Below, one piece after another: positions 31,478 to 43,700 of a stretch of 64,000 bases of DNA; position 1 is the stretch's first letter, and every line of letters begins with the position of its first letter. Under the pieces are notes generated by a model. The model was given only the letters and a program-made list of their open reading frames with translations, searched no databases and was not told the DNA's origin. The translations under genes were made by a program, and so were the position numbers. Source of the DNA: Symbiodinium natans (Eukaryota > Sar > Dinophyceae > Suessiales > Symbiodiniaceae); NCBI GenBank assembly GCA_905221605.1, contig CAJNDS010000115.1:62001-126000 (forward strand), given 5' to 3'.

Positions 31478-33170
31478 AATGTTGCGACAGGATGTCGATG
31501 GACAAAGCAATGATGCCCTTGTTGCCGACATCATCCATGGGCTTGCAGCTTATTGCGGTCGGCAGCGAAGTCGTGGAGCTGCAAGCCGCAACTCAATCTG
31601 AGTCTGCGAGCCTCGACGGAAACGCCCTCTGCCGAAACAGCTTGGACCTGAAAGTGCGTGCACTGATGTTGATTGCAGCACGGCTCTTTGCTTTGGGGCG
31701 TGCGTCTTGAAGCGGCTGTCGAGCTCCCAGGTGCAGATGAGCATGGCTCGCACTGATCGCACCAGCCCGGAGGATGGGTTGGAAACGCAAATGAAAAGCT
31801 TGAAGTGCGCTTGCAACGACCCCCTTAAATATGAAGCTGAAGGCTTAGCTTGTGAACTCGGCTCCTCCGTCAGGACACTGCCGCCGTCCCCTCTACCAGG
31901 CCAGGTCCTGTGCAAGCGGAGGCCAGACGCTCGTGATGTGTCCATGCAAGTTCGTGCCGGTATGCGTTGGTGTTGTGACAGGATGTGGTTGGACGAAGCA
32001 ACGACGCCATTGTTGCCGGCATCTTCCATGGGCTTGCAGCTTATTGCGGTGCGCAGCGAAGTCGTGGAGCTGCAAGCCGCAACTCAATCTGAGTCTGCGA
32101 GCCTCGACGGAAACGCCCTCTGCCGAAACAGCTTGGACCTGAAAGTGCGTGCACTGATGTTGATTGCAGCACGGCTCTTTGCTTTGGGGCGTGCGTCTTG
32201 AAGCGGCTGTCGAGCTCCCAGGTGCAGATGAGCATGGCTCGCACTGATCGCACCAGCCCGGAGGATGGGTTGGAAACGCAAATGAAAAGCTTGAAGTGCG
32301 CTTGCAACGACCCCCTTAAATATGAAGCTGAAGGCTTAGCTTGTGAACTCGGCTCCTCCGTCAGGACACTGCCGCCGTCCCCTCTACCAGGCCAGGTCCT
32401 GTGCAAGCGGAGGCCAGACGCTCGTGATGTGTCCATGCAAGTTCGTGCCGGTATGCGTTGGTGTTGTGACAGGATGTGGTTGGACGAAGCAACGACGCCA
32501 TTGTTGCCGGCATCTTCCATGGGCTTGCAGCTTATTGCGGTGCGCAGCGAAGTCGTGGAGCTGCAAGCCGCAACTCAATCTGAGTCTGCGAGCCTCGACG
32601 GAAACGCCCTCTGCCGAAACAGCTTGGACCTGAAAGTGCGTGCACTGATGTTGATTGCAGCACGGCTCTTTGCTTTGGGGCGTGCGTCTTGATGTGGCGG
32701 TCGAGCTCCCAGGTGCAGATGAGCGTGGCCCGCACTGATCGCATCTCGGATCCCAAAGAAGCTCTGCCCTCGGCTTCACAACACGGAGCCGTGAGCAACG
32801 ACGTCTGAAGTTTAGTGTGTGCTCCTCTGTCGGCATAAGCAATCCTGAATGATGCTGTCCGAACTCGGAACTGACTGCGCAAGCAAGGATTTCAACGCTG
32901 CGGAGGCAACGCTCTGGTGATGTGTCCGTGCAACTTGCCGGTATTCATTGATGTTGTGACAGGATGAGGCAGGACGAAGCAGCCGCGCCATTGTTGCTGG
33001 CATCGTCGAAGGGTTTGCGGCTTGATGCTGTGGGTAGAGCCTTTTCGTGCTGCCGTGAATTTGAATTCCGAACTGAGTTTGCGACCTGCAACGGTAACGC
33101 CCTCCGCCGAAACAGCTGGGACCTGAAATTATCTCCGTAGCTGCAGCACTTGTTCTTCGAGGCAGCATTC

Positions 33171-35350
33171 AAGTGTTGGCTATGCAGGTGCCGCTAAGCG
33201 GGAGACAAAGTGCACAAGAGGGGTCTCAGGCCGTGGCCCTGAAAAAACAGCAGCGTCAGATTGACTGCTATGTTGACTCTTCAGGCCTCCGAGTTCAAAG
33301 CAGTCGAAAGCGTCTTCAAGGAGCCTGAGACTTGAGCCTCGAGATCTGAGCCTGTCGCTTGGCAGAAGCCATCAGAAGCCCTGGAATCGGCTCCAAGGCC
33401 GCGCGTCCATCCAGGCAGTTGCCTTCCGAGCGCCACCTCAGCGGAGGCTGTGAAGACCAAGTAAACAGTATTGCCAGTATTGCAGCAGGCCTCCTCTCTT
33501 CAATTTCTGTTCTTCAACCGTGCTCAGCGCATATTTCAGTCCCACAGTTCTGCTTCGTGAAACCGCTCGGTTCGAGAGGTCTCTTTAGTGACGTGGCTCC
33601 GGTGCAATGATTCAATGAGCAGCAGGTCAGAGGTGTTCAGCCAAACTCAGGGAAGCAGCTCCTTGCTTCGTGCTATTTCGTGTGTGTTCGCGCGGCAGAG
33701 CTTTTGTTTTCTACTTTCCTCGCTTGTTCATTCGGCTCGCTCATTCACTTAAAAAGGCCAAAAGGGAAAAATGATAGGGCCTTTTTAGTTCATTCCTTTC
33801 ACCTTCATTTCCAAGTCTATGAATCATCAACTGTGGGTTTCGTTCACGTGTTCAGTTAATTCACGCACTCATTGCATTCGTTTGTAATTCACTTCACATG
33901 TTCTCTTCACGTTCTCTATTATAAGGAGTAAGTGAGCCAGCGAACACGACGCATGAATAGAGAACAGTGGCTTGGTTCGAATGTTGAAGCTGCTTCATCA
34001 AAGCATTATACGTAGTCATGGTGTTGGTTTCAAGATGCAGAGGCCAGCGTGTCTAGCTCAGAGCCAGTCTGAGAGCTACTTAGAGCAATGCCTGACCCCG
34101 GGGTTTTTGCTCAACAAGACTAGGAGAGTACACTGACTACTCCAGAGTCGGGAACATGTCTGCGGCTGGTGTGTGAACGAACGAATTTTAACAAAAGAAA
34201 CTCTGTTCGGTGGAATGCTGGAAGCCAGTGAAACAGCTTGCTGAACACTGTCGCGTGCAGTTCGTCTAGTCAGTCATCTTGTTGTCCTGACATAGAGTCA
34301 GTGAGTCTATTGTTGCAGAGGCCAAGAGCAGCATCATCACTTTGCAAGAGGCGCGGCGCCCTGCTTTCGAGTATTTTTTATTTGCATCGCTCGGCTTGAG
34401 GGTGGGGGGTTGAAACTTGGAAATGGTAGTTCCTTGCCAACGAATTAACTAATTGGCCGCCCCAAGACAAGGCGGAGGGCTGTTTGGTGCATCGTATATT
34501 CGGATAGATGAAACAGGCCTTAGGGAGGGACGGAATCATAGTCCGGTACCCGCAACCTTGGCCCATGGATTTGCGTTAGCGGCCAGCACGGGCTCAGTTA
34601 GTGCAACCGCACCCTGCCACTTGCACCATCAAAGGGGCTACCCTATACTGATCCACACGTAGCCATTGCCACTCACGGTGAAGTGTCAGATCCACATCAG
34701 GATTCTGCTGCACCGGGACAGTCCTTGGTTGAAGGCATTGTGCAGACCGAGCCGGCAGCTCAGTTTCAAATGTTTCACGACCTCGAGGCAGCCCTTTTTG
34801 TGCGTTCATTTGATGACAAATCAAGGCTGGAAAGTGTATGTGGTGGCACGGTCCTTCCCTCAACTGCAAGTTGAGGGTGCAATATGGTACATAATAGCCT
34901 TCATGGTGGCACGGTCCATAACTCACGCCATGAGGATGAGGCACTGAAACCAGAAACTGTTTCTGGTTATCATGTGCAGGGCGAGACATGTGTGAATGTC
35001 CCAATAGGTCGCCACATTCCGAGACCTGAGCGGGCTCCATGTGTGGTACTGTGTGGTCACGTGTAGCCAGGATGATGCGAGCTCGACCGAGATGTTCCAC
35101 AAAAAGCTCCAAGATCAGTCGGCTTCCAGGGCTGTTTGTGCTACCATTCTATTGCAGTTCTGTGTTGTCTTGCCAACTTGCATTGCCTACGCTTAGACTC
35201 TCAGGCTTTCAGTGCTGAGAACACCTGATGAGGAGGCGATTCTTGTATTCGGAGTCCATTGTGCAAGCCATGTGTCTGCGCACCGGTCAGAGAAGCTATA
35301 CTCCTTAAACTCGTACTGCATTCATTGCATTCACATAACGCACAGGACCT
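33171..35350. other. Spacer without a supported gene
   Basis: AT-richer stretches near 33.7-33.95 kb; no motif or credible exon chain seen. Confidence 0.45.
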
Positions 35351-35352
35351 TG

Positions 35353-36209
35353 CAGATGCAGAGGTGGCAGAGGTCAGGCATGTGGCATATATAGCTGTAG
35401 CTGTCATGTCATCATGCCTGGTTGAGTCTGAGTTTCAGGTGCTCTCCAAAGCCTTTTCCGCAGCTGTCATGGAGGCGGACTCCAGGTTCAACGCATGGTG
35501 CTATCGCCATGCCTTCGCGAAGCTAAGGAGCAGGAGCGGTGTTGCTCTTCACCTCCTGGACGACAATCAGGATGCTATCGTTCTGAGATACTGCAACTCT
35601 GCAGATCATGGAGGTTCAGCACGAGAACCTGTTGTCGTAAACGGTACCCGGTGAATTCTGATGTTGGCTCCGCACAGATGTTTTTACATATATGGTACAA
35701 GAATCTGAACCTCCGTTGAAGGACTGTCGCCTGTGGTGGAGATCGCGTGCCCTCCAGCAACTCCGACGTCTTTCGTGGAGGACTTTCCTGCCGACGAGAC
35801 AACACACTGCCACAGCGTGGCGCAGCAAATCCTCACGACTCTATGCACACATTTTAGTCAGTGTGCCTTGCATGATCTTGCATGTGCTTGGTTAGTCGTG
35901 CGCAGAGCTTAGGACTGCAGCTGCTAGTTGGCATTCACTTCCCACTCTCTCAGCATGAACGTTTCCTGATGCCAATGTTTCAGTTGTGCCGGTCAGGAGT
36001 CGCTGGCGGATGCTACTTTGCAGAACGTCCTGCGTGCAGGCCAAAACGAGAATGATCCTGGTCTGGGCCTCGGCCCCTCGAAGCGCAGCGGAGCATCCGA
36101 GCTTGGGGCGTTTCCTCCCATCTTTGGCAGGCGAAGCAGCGGTCTCGGACGCTGGATCCAGCCGCGGAAGCGACGTGCGCCGCCCCTGTTCAAATCATTT
36201 TTGAGATAA
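35353..36209 (+). CDS. Candidate multi-exon gene of unknown function, 3' part
   Basis: After the acceptor CCTTGCAG a frame runs to about 35650, reading EVRHVAYIAVAVMSSCLVES and FNAWCYRHAFAKLRSRSGVA, typical of a soluble protein. A second stretch near 35735-35850 reads FVEDFPADETTHCHSVAQQI. A last exon after a TTTCAG/GTCAG acceptor near 35998 reads ATLQNVLRAGQNENDPGLGL and ends in RKRRAPPLFKSFLR with the stop at 36207-36209. The antisense frame over the last exon is a shadow. No family recognised; exon borders are approximate. Confidence 0.4.
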
Positions 36210-36774
36210 GACCTCGGATGTAGGAGTGGGCGGGGCTGGAAATGATGTGTCGCAGCCTGCAGCACAACAAATGTGGCTTTCGCCGTGCGCAAAACTCGCC
36301 GTTCGGAGAGATCGCCGGGCACATGCTGATCAGCCCGGCTGATGCCCTTCCCTGCTGACGAGGTCGCGATGTTTGCAGAGCCATTCTAAGAGCAAGAGTG
36401 CTCCAGGGCACCGGTTGGCACTTGCGCCTCAACGAAAGCCAGGGTGACCCGGGTGACCCCGCAAACGAGGTGTGCTGAGGCAAGATGAGGCAAGCAGGTG
36501 GCTTTGAGATCTCAATGGAGCCTAATGAAGCACACAGCCTCGCCAGCCTTACTTCAAGAATGGCGCTGCCGCTTGCGAGAGCCTGCCTGCATGTATAAGT
36601 AGGTGCTGTCCTTTGATTTCTGCGCACGAAGCGCTTTCTTTGCAGCCTGTATTGGGCATGTCACGTGGAAAAGACCTGAAATCAAGACTCTCATTCATCC
36701 AGAAAGCGTTTCTCGAGGGCTTCTGGGGGCTTTGATGTGCTTTGATGAGTTTTGCTGGCTTTGTCCCTCGGCAG

Positions 36775-36865
36775 CCGAAAGGTCGTCGCAAGCCAGATTG
36801 CCGGTGGTTTGGCCCTGGCCTCGATTGCAAACTAGGTGAAAGGTGCGATTGGGCGAGTGCATGCG
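36775..36865 (+). CDS. CCCH zinc-finger exon, isolated
   Basis: After the acceptor CCTCGGCAG the frame reads KGRRKPDCRWFGPGLDCKLG then ERCDWA, a CCCH finger with spacing C-x8-C-x5-C-x3. The final His is not encoded next (CDWAS), so it probably comes from the next exon, with a donor close to 36863. CCCH fingers usually bind RNA. Other exons of this gene were not found. Confidence 0.4.
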
Positions 36866-37783
36866 TTCCTTTGCTTCAATTGAGTTTGAGTCATTTCCAG
36901 GCTTCCGATCTCTTGGGTTCGCCGTGACGGGGCAGTTCCAGAAGCGATAGCTATTGCAACCACATTTCTCATACATTTCAGCTCAACGAACTACCCCTTG
37001 TGGCAGCTCTTACAACTCGTTTTAGAACTCGGCCAGTGGCAAAGCCACAACAAGGGCTGCAGTTGACACACGTTGATGCTCCAGGTTTTAACGTAAGCAG
37101 GCACTGCTTCAACGTTCAAAGCGCCTAGCAGCCACGATTTGGTCGACAAACGCGACCTGTCTGTACATAGCTGCGTGCCGCGTTCATGAAAGGACAAGGG
37201 CTGGGCGTCTGTGCCTGTACTGTCCCGTTGAGTACAACTTTGCAAAGGTAGTTCTTCCGGGCAGTTTGGAGTCTTTCCACTTCTTCCGGTTTCAGTTCAG
37301 CTGGGTAGCGTCGAATTGGCATCAAAAGCATTCCGACCTGACACATTTAGAGACACACGCTCGTTACACAAGATCGGATGCCACATTCAGTCTGGCTTTC
37401 ACTGACCTTACCTAGACGACATAAGCTTAGCACTGCGCCGTGTGCAGTCAGCAATGTTTGAATCACAAGCTAACTTGTGATAGTTAGTCACGAGTTTGGC
37501 TTTCATGGACTTGCCAAGCAGATGCGGAAAGGGCCTGGCACCAAGAAGTTCATTTGAATTTGGCAAAGGGAAAAAGCGACGTCGCTCATGTCTGCATGTC
37601 TCCGTCAGGTACCTCTTGAAGGATGACGATCCACAGGACGCTTCATCCCATTCCTGATCAACCCATGGACAAGGCTTCAAGATCTGCAGGATGTGGCCAA
37701 CTCCACGAAATCTCTGCCCATTTCGCAGCTAAAGGCGCGCGTGCATGCGTTCTTCTGTTTCTTGCGACACTGCTCTCCACGTG

Positions 37784-40700
37784 ATGGTGGAGGCTTGGAC
37801 GAAGGGGCGGGCATGGGCCTTCACCGACTTCGAGCTGAAAGACACAGTGGTAGCCGCAGTGGTAGCCGCAGTGGTAGCCATACCAAAGAGTCGAGAGCAA
37901 AAAACTGAAGCAGAGATGGCAAGCCTTCGTCAAGGTGGGAAAAGGCACTTTCAGCCGCGTGCGCGTGGTGAAAATGAAGTCAAGCCAAGAGAGGCTCGTC
38001 TCGAGCACGATAACTCAGGCTTCTTTACCTCACAAAACTCTCACTCTCTCTCTCCCTCTCGCTCTCCCGCTCGCTCTCCCTCTCTCCCTCTCTCCCTCTC
38101 TCCCTCTCTCCCTCCCTCCCTCGCTCCCTCGCTCCCTCGCTCCCTCGCTCCCTCTCTCCCTCCCTCCCTCCCTCCCTCCCTCGCTCCCTCGCTCCCTCGC
38201 TCCCTCGCTCCCTCTCTCCCTCTCTCCCTCTCATTCTCCCCTCTCTCCCGCTCTCCTCTCTTCGACCTCTCTCCTCTCTCCCTCTCTCCCTCTCATTCCC
38301 CTCTCTCCCCTCCGCTCTCAACCTTCAAAATCTCTCCGTCCCTCCTCTCCTCCCTCTCCCTCTCTCCCTTCTTCCATTCCCTCTCTCCCGCTCCCTCCCC
38401 TCTCGCTCCCTCTCTGCTTCCCTCTCCTCCCTCTCTCCCTCTCTCCCTCTCGTCCCTCTCTCCCTCTCTCCCTCTCGTCTCTCCCTCTCTCACACACTCC
38501 TCGTCCCTCTCTTCTCCCTCTCTCCCTCTCTCCCTCCAATCCCTCCTCCCTCTCTCCCTCTCTCCCTCTCTCCCTCCTCCTCTCCCTCTCTCTCGGCCCC
38601 TCTCTCCCTCTCTCCTCCCCTCTCGCTTCTCCCGCTCTCCCCTCTCCCCTCTCAAATCCCTCTCTCCCTCTCTGCTCCTCTCTCCCTCTCTCCCTCTCAT
38701 CCCTCTCTCTCCTCTCATCCTTCTCTCCCTCTCTTCCCCTCTCTCCCTCACTCCTCCTCGTCCCTCTCCTCCCTCTCTCCCTCTCTGGATCCCTCTCTCC
38801 CTCTCTATCTCCCCTCTCTCCTCCTCATCCCCGCATCCCCTCCCTCTTCCCCCTCTCCCTACTCCTTCTCCCTCTCTCCCTCTCTCCCTCTCTCCCTCTC
38901 TTCCCATCTCTCCCTCTCTCCCTCTCTCCCCTTCATCCCTCCTCCTCCCTCTCTCCCTCTCTCCCTCGCCTTCTCTCATCCCTCTCTCCCCTCTCATTCT
39001 TCCTCCCTCTCCTCCCCCTCTCTTTCGCCCTCCTCCCTCTCTCCCTCTCTCCTCCCCGCTCTCCCTCTCTCCCTCTCTCCTCTCTCCCTCTCTCCCTCTC
39101 TCCCTCTCTCCCTCTCTCCCTCTCTCCCTCTCTCTGTTTGCAGCCTCTCGCAAGCGCAAGATTGCAGGACTCCAATGGTTCTGAAAATCCTCCGCAAGGC
39201 CGACGTGATCCGGCTTAAGCAGGTGGGCTGTGGTCACCATGCTATGCCCATGAAAGCCAAAGCAGTGACATGCAATCAGTGTTTCGATACCTAAGTTACA
39301 ATCTGAAATTTGCTACTAAGCATGTCAGCCGTTTGGCTTGCCTGCCAGTGCCGAGCTTGCCGGCCGTTGCCAGGCCATGAAGTGACGTTTGTCTGCTAAC
39401 TGGCCTCCGAGGTTAGGCTGAATCCGCAGATGGCGCAAGCCCTGAAAACTTGAAAGCCCGTCGGAACAGGGATGTCCGTTCTCTCACAAGCCCCGGTGTT
39501 TGGGTGTTTGGGGTTTTATGCGATCGGGGCCTCGAGGCCTCTGATAAGGGCTATGCCTCTCACGATCAGCGGCCGTCGAGGTGCAATTCCTCAATTCCAT
39601 TCAGTGTTCAGGCACAAGCGCCGAAAGACGCCTTTTGCCGAGCGGGACACAGTGTGCCCCAATCGCAACCGCAAGCACTTGTTTGGAAGCGCAGGCATCT
39701 GCCTTACTCATGACCCAAGTTCTGTACGAAGGAAGAATGTCTGTCATGGCCCTCGCCAGCTGCATTGAGAAATCCTGGCGGGGACACGGGCTCACAAAGG
39801 ACGGGACACTCCATAGCAGTGCCCATTCGGCGAGCTCCCCTTCGTCTCAGGGAGAGGGACGGCATCAAATCGGTCGACCCAACTGTCCTCGAATTGGCGG
39901 GTTTGCTGCGCAAAGTTTGGGGGAACTCCGCCTCAGGGTCGTTTGCCCAATCGTTCGGTCAGCGCGAGCTCCCGGAGACCCATGCTGGCACTGCTTTTTC
40001 GTGGCAAAAAACGTGCACCGTTCGCTTGGTGTTCTGCACGCGCTGAAAAGTGTGGGCTGCAAGTAAGTGGCTCGATTCATGGATATGCAGGTGGAGCATG
40101 TGAAGGCGGAGAAGCAGATCATGTCAATGGTCGAACACCCTTTCATCGTCAACTTGCTGGGTGCCTTTCAGGACGTCGCAGTATGCTGGCTGACCCGTAC
40201 GGAGAACTAAAGTTGCCTTGAAGTTAACAACTACTTGCCACAGTTGGCAACCAGTGCTTGCTGAACCACGCGCATGTCCTGGCTTGCATTCCCTCAGGAT
40301 GAAAGGCGACTCTTCATGCTGCTGGAGTACGTGAATGGTGGCGAGCTGTTTTCGTGCGAACCTTGAATCGACCCGCTTCGACCAACCAAAAGCTTGGCAC
40401 CCGTTGACGTGCTCATGAGGCCTTGCGTGCTCAAGTGCGAAGCCACATGATAGCTGTGCAATTCACGCATCCTCACGCCACAAGCGGTCGCAGCAACCTG
40501 CTACTAGTAGCTGACCATCATCAGATGCAGTTCCAACTGTGAGCAGATGCCAAGTCGAAGCCATGGTCCAGTGGATTTGAATGAATGCGCAGGTGACGGG
40601 AGGTGGATTGAACATCTCTCAAATATTGGAAGCTGCCCAGCTTCACAGTGGTATCAGTGATGATGATCTGAGCGAAATTGGCAATGCAGTGGCTGACTGG

Positions 40701-43700
40701 AAAGAGGTGATTGTGGAGATTGAGCTGTTTCTGGGGGACGTTTCTCAGCTCGATCGTGCTTGCATGGCAATGATGATGGATGCAGTTGGCAACGCTCCTG
40801 AGACATTCGCCGAAAACGTCAGCCTTTCACGGCAGCAGCTCTATTCTCTCACGCAACGACTGATCTTCAGCTTTGGAGGACGAGCCAAAGAGACGATGAG
40901 CAAGATCTCCGAAGTCTTCGGGGCGACCGTTGCTGAGGAGCAAAGTGTTGGACTCCGTGAGTTCAGGGGCTTCCTGGCTTCTGTTCTGACGCAGCTCCAG
41001 AAGGAGAGAGAGCTCCAAAACGAGCTCCACCACGGTGAAGAGGACCTCCCTGCTCAGCAAAATGCTGCATTTGAGGAGGATGCAAATGACCAGTGGTTGT
41101 GGCCCGCCTCATGGTTGGAGGGTGCGGCAACAAGCCTGCTACAAAGAGTCGATGATATCGCCTTGAAGTTGGATGATCTGGTTGAACCGGCTGAGCCGGA
41201 CAAAATTGAAGCGGCAGATCACGAACTCGTGGCCACGGCCACGATGCATTTCAGGAGCCCCTCTCTGGGTACTGCGTGAGCATGGAACCATATGGATTGT
41301 TGACTTGGACTGGTAGGCCCGCTCCCGCCCCGCCGAAGATGGCATGTTGCAGCCTTACCGGAGCCAGAGTTCCTGCAAAGCCGTGCATTCCCCGCTCTGC
41401 TGTGCGCGGAGACCCATGCCGGCTCAGGCCCAGAACTCAAACTTGTACCAGGGCCGACAGAAGCAGTCGCCGTCGAGGAGTGCATCTGAGTGTGACCAAT
41501 CTGACCAGTGAAGTACTTATCTTTACTCTTAAGACCTCTCGAGACCATGGATTCAGGAGCCCATGCCGATCGGTTTGATGCTTGAGGCCGAATGAAGAGT
41601 GTGGCCGACTTCTCAACTCGAGATATCACGACACTGCCACGCCAAAAGCACTTAAACAGGGTTGAAACGGATTGAGACGGGAAGAAGTTCCACTCGTTGA
41701 AGATGGGGCCCGCGCAAATCAAGGTGCAACCATGTGGAATCTGTGGGCATCTGTGTGCACGACCTTTCTGACGATGCTCCCAAACTTTCTGAACTTTGTG
41801 CGCTTCGTGTCAGCAGTTCGAAAGTTAGAAGCGTCTTGTGCAGCTTGTGAAGCTTTATTTGAAAATTTTTCCCTCACGGATGTCACGCTTGGGTTCAGCC
41901 CTCTCTCATGCTGATCTCTCTTTCGCGCCTCTCTGATTCTCAGACCCTGAGACAAAGCTATTCCCTTTTATCGCTGCCATTGCACATACCAGCTGAAGAA
42001 CATCCACCGTGGCACGCTGGAGCTCTCTAGCTCAGGGGGCTGCTGGGCATTCCAGAATTCTGGGGGATGGGGGCCTGCATGGGCTGCAGAATCCGGCGAG
42101 TCATTTGGGGGAGGAGACCTGGTAGTTCGTGCTAGTTCTAAAGCAGACTGACAGGGAACATCAAGACGGAGTTGAACAGAACCTGCTTCAGCTTGGGGTC
42201 CAACTACAGTGTGTTTCTTGTGCTTCAGTTGCTCCTCCAGCCATTCAGTGGAGCCACATTAGTCTTCAACATGTGTGCCTGGTAGGAAAACGGGCTACCG
42301 GTTCAAGTGGCTCTGGCCGACTCTTGGGTACCTATGCGATTGATACTGAGGCGAGGCATGACCCTGATTCAAAGCAACCCCCGAAGCGGCACAGAGTGCA
42401 TTGGTGCGCGTTGCAGTGCAGGCCTGGAAGCAGCTATTTGGAGCTTGCCCCCCCAAAGTCAGACAATGCCCACAGTGTCGGGTGCTGACCGTCAAGATTC
42501 GAGCACTGTATGCTACATTCCGTGTTCTACAATTGCGTTTGTTTCCTCCGAGCGATGTTCTCCGTTCGAGGCTGTGCGCTTCTGTCTGAGATGCGAGCTC
42601 AGGACAAATCAGATAAATCAGTCTGGCGTGTTCAAGGTCCCACCCTTCCTTTTGATTTGTTGGATCAAAGCTCCTCAGGTGACATCTCTCGAGTTTTACG
42701 GGAGTTCTCCGGGCCGCTCGGCTCAAAAATCTGCCCGCATTCGCTGCGACTTGTGCAAAATTTGTGTAATCTTGAGATTGCAGCGGTGCTGTGTTCGTGT
42801 GTTATCAGGCATCTCTGTAAACTGCGCCTGGAGTTTGAAGAGGCCTGGATTCAGACATGACAGAGCCGTCGTCTTCGTAACCTGTTGCAGGCACAATTCT
42901 GTCCAGAGCCTTGCCACATGCCAGGGGTCTCTGCTTATGCAGATGCCATCCCATTACGCGGAGGTCACAGTGAGAGGTCTCATACGCGACTGGAGGCAGG
43001 GGAGCATCGTATTTGGTATGCATGGCCTCAGACAATGGGTTGGGGCCAAGGATTCCGATCTTGGACGCGCGCTGCGGGTTCTGAGACGGCACGAGCTGGT
43101 ACAAGCTGCAAAGTCAGTGATGCTTCGGCAAAATCGGAGTGCAAGCACGCGACGAGTGCGAGGTTCTCAGCGGAGAGCTGTTCCTGCAGGTATTTGCGCA
43201 GAGAAGGGCGTCTTCCAAACGACCATGTTCGCTTCTATTCCGGCGCGTCTCAGCTAATCATTGATGTCGTGGTCTGTGTGTGAGCCAGTCGTGGTCTGAA
43301 CTGTGAGATAGCTTGGATTGACTGGGTCTGAAGGCATCGGTATCTAAGAACATCACGGATTGAATTGGGCTTTGCTTGCGCAAGGGCATCCCATCCCTCA
43401 AAGACTGGGTCTGAAATCCCAGAACCCACAATCGCACTGGCGGCCTTCAGCCCGAAACCCGGAACCCCAATCCTTGAGCTTAGACTGTAAAGCCGGAGTC
43501 CTAATCCCTAAAAGCCGTAAACTCTAAAACAAATTCAAGCACGAAAACACTGATCGCTAAAGACCCTAAAGCCTTAAGCCCTAAGTCCTATGCCCGAAAG
43601 CCGTAGAGCCCAAGCCCTAGCCCTGAAACCCCGACGCCCTAGGCCCAAAACCCCGAAACTGTACAAGCCCTAAACCAACCGCGAAACCCAAACCCTGATC

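Larger units (their letters stand above)
29781..33170. repeat. Tandem repeat: two ~965-bp units, two 491-bp units and a diverged unit
   Basis: The marker GTGCAGATGAGC recurs at 29801, 30765, 31731, 32222 and 32713, giving spacings of 964, 966, 491 and 491. The long units equal the short ones plus an insertion of about 470 bp. The last copy, to about 33170, is clearly older and diverged. Each short unit holds a 164-codon open frame, but 491 is not a multiple of three and no domain is recognised. I therefore do not call these genes. Confidence 0.92.

Noticed and set aside
31550-32692. Repeated 159-164-codon frames in the 491-bp units as a duplicated gene family
   Set aside because: The unit length breaks the frame, both strands are equally open, and no family similarity is seen.
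37935-39240. Very long Ser/Leu/Pro and Arg/Glu/Gly frames
   Set aside because: They run through the TCTCCC array; only the first ~56 bases (kinase exon 2) and the end (exon 3) are coding.
40554-40580. Spliced-leader relic before the nested ORF
   Set aside because: Only the first part (CGAAGCCAT) resembles the leader; the rest does not match.
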